Shown piece by piece: positions 57,850 through 64,000 of a stretch of 64,000 nt of DNA (the stretch's first letter is position 1; each line of letters opens with the position of its first letter). Made by a program: the position numbers and the translations under genes. Source of the stretch: Cladopsammia gracilis (taxonomy: Eukaryota; Cnidaria; Anthozoa; Scleractinia; Dendrophylliidae); assembly GCA_022457155.1 (NCBI GenBank), contig JAJGOT010000099.1, positions 265,001 through 329,000 of the forward strand. The letters are read 5' to 3'. The notes below the pieces were generated by a model. That model ran no database searches. It was given only the letters and a program-made list of their open reading frames with translations, and was not told where the DNA came from.

Positions 57850-57880
57850 AAAAGTCAATCATTGAAATTAAAATTATTTA

Positions 57881-58192
57881 ATGTTTTCTTCTAAAATAAT
57901 GAATGTCGAACACCGATTTAATGGGATGGAAAACTATTTTCTAAGAAATATTGGTCTTAGCGAGCCTGATGAGATTCAGCGCGGGGATGAAGACCAACTT
58001 TCTGAGAATTATGAAAAAACGAAAGAGATTGAAACAGCAACGATGAATTATTTCAACTCAATTCTCCAAAGGCAACCAGTGACATCTTATTTGGAAGAAA
58101 TCAAAAGAACATGCGAGAATCTTCTCACAATCAAAAAATATAAACAAGCATGTGAAGATGTGGTGCATTTCAAAACTTATCTCAAAAAATAA
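57881..58192 (+). CDS. Small unknown helical protein at the end of the virion cluster
   Basis: 103 residues from 57881, or 97 from the in-frame ATG at 57899, which has the TAAAATAATG context. Mostly predicted helix with charged residues (NYEKTKEIETATMNYFNSIL, CENLLTIKKYKQACEDVVHF). Two Cys, no known motif. Last plus-strand gene of the element. Confidence 0.55.
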   Translation: MFSSKIMNVEHRFNGMENYFLRNIGLSEPDEIQRGDEDQLSENYEKTKEIETATMNYFNSILQRQPVTSYLEEIKRTCENLLTIKKYKQACEDVVHFKTYLKK

Positions 58193-58533
58193 GTGAGCCA
58201 CATGATAAGGGAAAGTGTGACGGGTTATTCTGAGAAAATTTATTCAGCTTTCCGAGAATGCCACCTGACGTTAGAATATGAATGTTTGTCATTCATATTC
58301 ATACAATTGATTCCCCGAAAAACTGGCTAATTTTCCTCAACCAATCAAATGGTGGACGATGCAAAATCCACTTGCCATTGTTCTCTTTTGTTAACGCATT
58401 AGCCACAAAATTGATTCCCCGAAAAACCCGATTTTGATTGGCCGCCATATGTCAATAACCGGGCAGCTGGGCAATGTCAGAATATGAATGTTTTACATTA
58501 ATATTCACAAAGTCTGTTATTTCAAAACACCGC
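58193..58533. other. Non-coding convergent gap in the Polinton with paired repeats
   Basis: 340 bp between convergent genes. Two direct repeats are present: ATTGATTCCCCGAAAAAC at 58307 and 58410, and an AGAATATGAATGTT...AATATTCA hairpin at about 58273 and 58482. Transcription termination signals would be expected here but none was identified. Confidence 0.55.
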
Positions 58534-58911
58534 TTAGCATCGCTTTCGTTTCGCTTCGCTTGGCCCGTTTTGCTTCGCTTGGCTTTCGTTCATTTCCCGG
58601 TGGATTTCCCAGAGAAGACCGCTTTGCTTTTGGAGTTCCTTTTTGAGAATCTTGTGTTCCTCCTGGAGATTGACAAAAGATTCAAAAAGGAGTTCAATTG
58701 AGTCTTCGATTTCGTCGCTTCGCTCAGCTTCCGCCATCTCCGAGTCAGACACAATAAATTCATCATCCGATGTTGTCGGAGTCTCATTCACGCTTCTTGT
58801 TTCTTCCTCTGAGCATGTGAAACAATCGTCATGGTCACTCGCACTGAGGCTCGCTTCGCTCGCTTCGCTTTGCTCGTCTTCATTGTAAATTATTTTTTCA
58901 AATGAATCCAT
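58534..58911 (-). CDS. Acidic Ser/Glu-rich protein with coiled coil
   Basis: 125 residues from ATTAAAATG at 58911. The first 70 residues are rich in Glu, Asp and Ser (SEASEASLSASDHDD, then FIVSDSEMAEAERSDEIEDS). A coiled coil follows (LLFESFVNLQEEHKILKKEL), then a basic tail ending KRKRC. The gene is dense in AGCGAAGCG-type motifs, which account for the Ser-Glu-Ala repeats. No known family. An acidic transcription-regulator-like protein is possible. Confidence 0.6.
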   Translation of the reverse strand: MDSFEKIIYNEDEQSEASEASLSASDHDDCFTCSEEETRSVNETPTTSDDEFIVSDSEMAEAERSDEIEDSIELLFESFVNLQEEHKILKKELQKQSGLLWEIHREMNESQAKQNGPSEAKRKRC

Positions 58912-58912
58912 T

Positions 58913-59461
58913 TTAATTCCAATTACATTTTTTGAAAATGGTTTGGATTATTTTTTCTTGTTCCGCCCGTCTGGATGAAAGTTTGAGCAGTTTGAAATCA
59001 TCTTCATTGGGATTGAAACCGTTCTTCTGCAACAGGGTGAAAAGAACTTGGTGGCAATTGAGAAACTTTTTCCTGTTGAGATGAAGATCGTCATATGCTA
59101 GGGAAAAATATTTGAAATCGTCGATGAGATATTTCTCCAGATGTTCATAATCATTTCCGTCGTGACCTGTTATGTGGTTGAAGATTTCATGAGCGTGGTC
59201 ATTTGCTTTCTTTCCCCATTTGGCAGCTTTGGCGAAATCCCTGACTTTTTTTCTTGTGAGTTCGCCACGGGGAATCTGGGAGAGAATTTGTGCTTGATAA
59301 AACTCGAGATCTTTGAGTGGAATTTGATTTTTCCCCTGATTTTTTCGGATGATATCTTTGAAATGTTCCAGTCGGGGATTTTTGGGAGTATGGCATGTTG
59401 TGTGGGTTTCCTGAACGAGTTCAGGAATGAAATCGATTTCTTCTTCTTCAGAATCAGACAT
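58913..59461 (-). CDS. VLTF3-like late transcription factor candidate
   Basis: 182 residues from the ATG at 59461 (GAAAAATG); the open frame continues upstream into the terminal repeat, but that part is a shadow of the repeat. An acidic start (SDSEEEEIDF) is followed by helical sequence. A C-terminal block, NRKKFLNCHQVLFTLLQKNG then FNPNEDDFKLLKLSSR and IIQTIFKKCNW, resembles the C-terminus of poxvirus VLTF3 (A2L)-like factors found in giant viruses and some Polintons. Its stop lies one base from the start of the next minus-strand gene. The family call rests on pattern memory. Confidence 0.6.
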   Translation of the reverse strand: MSDSEEEEIDFIPELVQETHTTCHTPKNPRLEHFKDIIRKNQGKNQIPLKDLEFYQAQILSQIPRGELTRKKVRDFAKAAKWGKKANDHAHEIFNHITGHDGNDYEHLEKYLIDDFKYFSLAYDDLHLNRKKFLNCHQVLFTLLQKNGFNPNEDDFKLLKLSSRRAEQEKIIQTIFKKCNWN

Positions 59462-59501
59462 TTTTCTTTGCCTGGGGAAAAGATTTTGGGATTTGAAAAG
59501 A

Positions 59502-59581
59502 ATTTTTTTGTGCGGAAATTCAGCGGAGAAATCTTGAAATTGGCCAATTTCAAGATTTTGTCTTGTGCTGAATTTAGCTTC
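59502..59581. repeat. Inner part of the right terminal inverted repeat
   Basis: Inverted counterpart of 41267-41349 with a few mismatches. It keeps the AATCTTGAAATTGGCCAATT palindrome core. Confidence 0.88.
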
Positions 59582-59858
59582 AGTAGGTGGTAAAAGAGAG
59601 TTCTGAGACACCCTCAAATTCCCCTGAATTTCACACAAATATTTCCTGCAGATTTCAACAAATAATACATTATTTATCATCAGTCCAAATCAACAGATAC
59701 CACGCAATTCTGATGAGTTTGAGCAGATTTGACAAATTGCGGAGTTGTGTGAAAACTGACAGAAATTGTTGAATTTGTCAGATTTGTTGGGTCTGAAATA
59801 TTTGTGTGAAATTCAGGGGAATTTGAGGGTGTCTCAGAACTCTCTTTTACCACCTACT
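59582..59858. repeat. Right terminal 277-bp hairpin module
   Basis: Base-for-base identical to 40990-41266 in the same (direct) orientation. Because its 64-bp arms are inverses, the outer end still reads as an inverted terminal repeat. The 149-bp loop does not. Confidence 0.93.
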
Positions 59859-59864
59859 GTCGTT
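59859..59864. repeat. Right 6-bp target-site duplication of the Polinton
   Basis: GTCGTT directly after CCACCTACT, matching 40984-40989. Confidence 0.95.
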
Positions 59865-60006
59865 CTTTCATATGGAGATTATCAGCTGTTAGCCAACTTA
59901 GATATCTCTTTTGTTTCCCCAGAGAAACATCGTTTTGTATTTTAATTAGGAAGTCGTGTACACACATGTAAACACTCCCGTCGTAATTTATTGAAAAAGG
60001 CTGGAC

Positions 60007-60671
60007 TTAAGGACGTTCGCGCGAAAATCTTCTAACATTGATTTATTTATAAAACTTTTGCTACAGCTAGATTATGAGTTACTCGTGTCAGAAATGCAAA
60101 AAAACGAGGGGGTCACCGACTTCGTTTCTGAGATAAGCTATCTGAAAGGCGACCCTAATTACGAAAAATTGGTCTTCCTTACGGGATGTGACCCAAATGT
60201 CTGTTGGTCTAAAAATATTGCAAATGAATCTCTAAAATGCAACTTTCTTTCCCAAATTTTATGCGAGTAGGTCTGTTTAGCAAATTCATGCAACTGGTGA
60301 CGTTCCTTGAAGTAAATTTCATCTTTAAACGACTGCATTTACAAACTCTGACAGCCGCAAGTTGGCAGGATTCGATGGCGCGCGGGCAGAAAAATGGAAA
60401 AAAATTAAACTTCCTACATTGATTTTTTGCTCATTTTTTCACAATATGTCGAGAATTGGCAAAGAAAATTATCTATGAAAAAAAGATTGGGGGTCACCGA
60501 CCATCCAAGCGAGTTAAATCTAAGCAAAGTTAACGCAACGGCTATCAGCCCTTTATGTGCTTAGATTTTTTTCTCTTGCGCGCGCGCTCGTGCATGACGT
60601 AGCATGACGTTGCGACATGAATTGCGTGCCCAGTAAGGATGCGCATAAACAATTAGCGCGAACGTCCTTAA
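60007..60671. mobile_element. TIR element with TTAAGGACGTTCGCGC ends
   Basis: Left TTAAGGACGTTCGCGC, right inverse GCGCGAACGTCCTTAA, 665 bp. A 70-codon frame inside (60058-60270) has no recognisable domain and is probably chance. Confidence 0.7.
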
Positions 60672-61444
60672 ACTGGCCAATCACCTACGATGAAGAAGCT
60701 TAACACTTTGTACTTTTAGTGTTCTGTAAGAATCTTTCAACCGGTATAATTACTTATGTTCCTGTTGAAAACGCTTAGTTTCTGTCGATCAATATATATT
60801 TTGTAATTTTTATATTCCCTTATTGCTTTATTTTGGCCAGGCGTTTCCAGGATGACCAAGAAAATTACGAAAGAAAAGTGTTTCGCTTTGTCAGTTTTAC
60901 TCGAAGGAAAATATGATAATTATTAATTAGGTCCAATCGCGTGAAGGCTTACGTCGGCCTACATTTCTTATGAGTAGAACTTGACAGTAAAATGACAGGT
61001 CATCCGAAGCCGATACTTAAAGCAGTAACAGAACATTCAAAAAGAGAAGAGTTGAGTTGCCGATGAGTCGAGCAGAGTTGCCAATAAGTTGAGCAGTTGA
61101 GCAGAGCCAGAGTTGAGTAGAAGTCTTCAGCGGTCAATTGTAAAAGACTTCTTCAAAGGTGATTATTAGAGGGGATGAACAAGCAGTGAAGTGTCTTCTC
61201 GTCCTCACTCAACGATTGTGAGTGGACCCCCGCTAATCCCCCTCCAAAGGGTTCATTTCACACGCGTAATTCGCTAAAATCACTTGTCGCAAAAAAATTA
61301 AAGATATAAATTGCTTTAAGGTATGATCAGTTTTAATGGGCAATTGGCCTATTTCGACTTCATGACTAAAATTTTTACTTGGTCCGAGATTTAGGGGAAT
61401 AAAACAAAAATAGATCACATTGAAATTTAGGGATGAATAACTAA
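60672..61444. other. Intergenic stretch, no gene seen
   Basis: AT-rich, with a short GAGTTG/GAGCAG-rich stretch at about 61045-61120. No exon was recognised. Confidence 0.4.
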
Positions 61445-62447
61445 TTAGGCCCGGTTCAAACGTCGAACTTTACATGTGCCGAACCTAATAATTAGGTTCG
61501 GCACATGTAAAGTTCGACGTATGAATCAATTAGGAACGGCACTTTTGTATTTGGGTCGACTTTGCCGTTCTATTCGACTGAGCTTGTCGAATAGAACGGC
61601 AAAAGATCGACTTCGATTCATACGTCGAACTTCACATGTGCCGAACCTAATGCATAAATTATGTTAACGTATTCAGTCAATATAACCGCGCTTCTGATTG
61701 GCTTTTTTTAGTGGGTTTTCGCGCCTTTGCAGACAGAACTCACAGAAGCGTGACGACGGTTACCAGCATTAACGTTGTAGATTTTTAGACTGAAACTGGA
61801 CAGCTTAAATCGGTCTTCTAAAAAGTTGCTTTTCTTTATATCCATAAAGAAATCGTAATGTATTTTAAAATTTATGCCGTTACTTTATTTTGTCCAAATA
61901 TCACGATCACGATCTCCTCAGCTGTCTCCTTGCCATAACAGAACACAAAGCACACTAAAATCAAAACAAGAATTTCCAGGCTTGGTGAATTTTACTTTTT
62001 TCGGTTTATTTCCCTATTTTAAGCAGTAAGGTTGATATTTCTTTTCGCCACGAATTAGGTTCGGCACATGTAAAGTTCGACCGTCTGAATCAACAATCGA
62101 ACTTAATAGTTTGGAATCAGAGAATTAACTCTGCGTGTAAATTATAGTGCTTAAGTAAACCCATAAATTTCCCTGTACTGAGCGTTAGCCCTAGTAAGGA
62201 AATGAGGGACCACACGAGGGAAAGAAATCTTTCCCTCGTGTGGTCCCTCATTTCCTTACTAGGGCTAACGCTCAGTACAGGGAAATTTATGGGTTTACTT
62301 AAGCACTATAATTTACACGCAGAGTTAATTCTCTGATTCCTTGCTTGTATCACCAGTGCTGCATGGTTCAACATTTAATAGTTTGGGTCGACTTAAATAG
62401 GTATTAGGTTCGGCACATGTAAAGTTCGACGTTTGAACCGGGCCTAA
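61445..62447. mobile_element. TIR element with TTAGGCCCGGTTCAAACG ends and repeated GGTTCGGCACATGT motifs
   Basis: Ends are TTAGGCCCGGTTCAAACGTC and its inverse. The motif TTAGGTTCGGCACATGTAAA recurs in both orientations inside (about 61480, 61500, 61640, 62058, 62405). A 228-bp perfect palindrome is nested at 62113-62340. No transposase was seen. Confidence 0.7.
62113..62340. repeat. 228-bp perfect palindrome (113-bp arms, 2-base centre)
   Basis: Left arm 62113-62225 begins GGAATCAGAGAATTAACTCT and right arm 62228-62340 is its exact inverse. No mismatch was found when the arms were compared. Confidence 0.9.
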
Positions 62448-63073
62448 GTTATTTTGTTTTATTCCCTAAGCCTAGGAGTCAAGTTAGAATTTTAATATAC
62501 CGGTTAAGTTATGGTAGATTTTCTCGTTTTAGCCAATGAGGTGGACAGTTTCAACAATATCACAATTAACACCTTTCTGCATTCCTTGCCGTTAGGTTGC
62601 CTAGTTCTTACTAGGACCATTGATATTATCTTAAAGAAAAGAACTAGAAAAGACGAGTGCCTTATCCAGTAAATCAAATTTTAAGACGTAGTGTCAGGAC
62701 CGTTCTCACTCTAGCGGCGAAAGCACCCTGTTTAAAGAATATTATTTATTATTTAATAAAACGACGCTATCAGTGAAAATAAATTTGACAACTCGCAAAA
62801 TACTACAAAGCCAAATCATTGCTACAAACAAGTTTGTTTACCGAAGATGAGAAATTTCCAGCTTATGAATGACTCAAAATCTCGATTTTAATCAACACGG
62901 AAAGAGAAGGAACAGTTTCGTCTGCTCATTTCCTAGGATGTAAGGCTGGGTAAGCAGAATCCTGTTCAAATTATATGGCTAGTGTTCGTTTGGAACTGAC
63001 CAAGAAGCATAGAAACACTGAATGATAAACTCTTTCGTTTACACAACGGTTGTATACATGCGATTGGAGAATT
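62448..63073. other. Intergenic stretch, no gene seen
   Basis: No exon, repeat array or conserved motif was recognised. Confidence 0.4.
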
Positions 63074-63635
63074 TTAAAGGGCTACTACGATCAAATTTTT
63101 GATTTTCATTTTTTTACATTTTCGTGTACTATTAGACTTCCTTACTCATCTTGCCAAATTTCAATTCATTACGAACATCAGAAGTCATTTAATTTTAACA
63201 TTTATTTCCGAGAATTTACGGCCGCCATTAAAAAACCTTGTTCCAAGGCTTGGTTGCGAATGGGAGAAAGTGACGTAAAAGACTCAAACATACCTCACGG
63301 GTTGAAATTATAATAACAATAAGTGTTGAAAATCACGCGAAAAGCAACAAAAACTTTAGACTCGTTCTTCGTGCAATTTTCTATGCTGATTGTTATTATA
63401 ATTTCAACCCGTGAGGTATGTTTGAGTCTTTTACGTCACTTTCTCCCATTCGCAACCAAGCCTTGGAACAAGGTTTTTTAATGGCGGCCGTAAATTCTCG
63501 GAAATAAATGTTAAAATTAAATGACTTCTGATGTTCGTAATGAATTGAAATTTGGCAAGATGAGTAAGGAAGTCTAATAGTACACGAAAATGTAAAAAAA
63601 TGAAAATCAAAAATTTGATCGTAGTAGCACTTTAA
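63074..63635. mobile_element. Foldback element with 247-bp inverted arms
   Basis: Arms at 63074-63320 and 63389-63635 are near-perfect inverses around a 68-bp spacer. The frame at 63050-63313 crosses one arm and is not considered a gene. Confidence 0.85.
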
Positions 63636-63932
63636 GCGACAAGTTTGAAAGATGCATGTAGACTAGTGGGCAGCACTTGCAAACTATAAGCGAGCTCGTT
63701 TATTAACCCGTACTCGATTGGGTTTTATCCGAGTTCGATTTCTAATTCGTACTCGGTTTGTTCGAATCCAGCTCGGTTGCCCAGGAACAAAAATTCATCC
63801 GAGACATCTGACATTTGAAATTAATCATTTGATGTCGAAATAAAAGGACCAAACACAGGCTTTCAAGTTATTGGATGTGTAAGTGGCTAACAGAAATAAA
63901 GTTAAAGAGAAAGGACAATTGGAGCTAAGAGA

Positions 63933-64000
63933 ATGAAATCCAAATTTCTCGCAGTTTTGTTTTGTGTGACAGTGCTATTGCTGATGTTAACCAACACTGA
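63933..64000 (+). CDS. Start of a secreted-protein gene (signal peptide only, cut by window edge)
   Basis: ATG at 63933 in the context GAGAATG opens MKSKFLAVLFCVTVLLLMLT and continues NT to the window edge. A short basic start and a long hydrophobic run make a typical signal peptide. The mature protein is outside the window, so nothing can be said of its function. It could still be chance, since only 22 codons are visible. Confidence 0.5.
   Translation, partial: MKSKFLAVLFCVTVLLLMLTNT

Larger units (their letters stand above)
40990..59858. mobile_element. Polinton/Maverick (virus-like self-synthesising transposon), nearly complete
   Basis: An 18,869-bp element with AGTAGG...CCTACT termini and a perfect GTCGTT duplication. 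It carries the diagnostic Polinton set: protein-primed PolB, retroviral-type integrase, A32-type ATPase, adenain-like protease, and major and minor capsid proteins. It also has accessory genes for a fibre-like protein, zinc-ribbon/PLA2, a 2TM protein, NUMOD1-like proteins and a VLTF3 candidate. Genes are compact, intronless and often overlap by a few bases, unlike the host genes on both sides. The conserved core frames are intact and the outer terminal modules are identical, which points to recent insertion. Two lesions were noticed (TGA at 51692, frameshift near 56240). It integrated about 2 kb downstream of the SLC7-like stop codon. Confidence 0.96.

Noticed and set aside
59462..59680. N-terminal extension of the VLTF3-like frame
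   Set aside because: These 73 codons read through the terminal repeat; the ATG at 59461 is a better start and leaves the repeat non-coding.
60058..60270. 70-codon frame inside the TTAAGGACG element
   Set aside because: No domain, no partner exon, and located within a repeat.
63050..63313. 87-codon frame near the right edge
   Set aside because: It crosses one arm of a foldback element and has no recognisable domain.

Overview
This window looks like nuclear DNA of an animal, most plausibly an anthozoan cnidarian such as a stony coral. That placement is an inference from the style of the genes and repeats; no search was run. Three host genes are split by introns with GT/AG boundaries and sit in AT-rich sequence full of foldback elements, MITEs, LINE remnants and microsatellites. 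Nothing prokaryotic was seen: no operons, rRNA, tRNA genes or CRISPR arrays.

Host layout. (1) TMEM161-like membrane protein, minus strand, six coding exons between 15728 and 1621; its C-terminal exons lie off the left edge. Its 10-kb intron (1773-11882) holds a MITE, two LINE 3' ends, and a 7.1-kb insertion (3936-11030) made of two copies of one TIR element around a 36-bp minisatellite. One of those copies carries a further 1.5-kb insertion containing a Penelope-like reverse-transcriptase fragment. (2) A two-exon, type II membrane, fucosyltransferase-like gene, plus strand, 23109-24977. (3) An SLC7-family amino-acid transporter, plus strand, nine exons from 31342 to 39007; exons for the first membrane segments were not found. 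A signal-peptide-like exon begins at 63933 and runs off the right edge.

The main feature is a nearly intact Polinton/Maverick, a virus-like self-synthesising DNA transposon, at 40990-59858 (18,869 bp) with a perfect 6-bp target duplication GTCGTT. It encodes protein-primed DNA polymerase B, an A32-type packaging ATPase, major (double jelly-roll) and minor capsid proteins, an adenain-like protease, a retroviral-type integrase with chromodomain, a zinc-ribbon/phospholipase-A2-like protein, a phage-tail-fibre-like protein, a 2TM protein, two NUMOD1-like proteins, a VLTF3-like transcription factor candidate and several unknowns. Virion genes form a tight plus-strand cluster (51128-58192). The ATPase, fibre and 2TM genes run the other way from a shared palindromic start region. 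Polymerase is at the left end and the acidic protein and VLTF3 candidate are at the right end, all on the minus strand. Only two lesions were seen: one in-frame TGA and one frameshift.

The most unusual signals are in this element. Both ends carry an identical 277-bp module with 64-bp inverted arms whose loop lies in the SAME orientation at both ends, although the sequence just inside is inverted as expected; this resembles flip/flop hairpin telomeres. Most genes start in a TTAAAATG-like context reminiscent of poxvirus late promoters, in an element that may encode a VLTF3-like factor. A perfect palindrome supplies both start codons of a divergent gene pair, and an AGCGAAGCG motif recurs in several genes in different reading frames.
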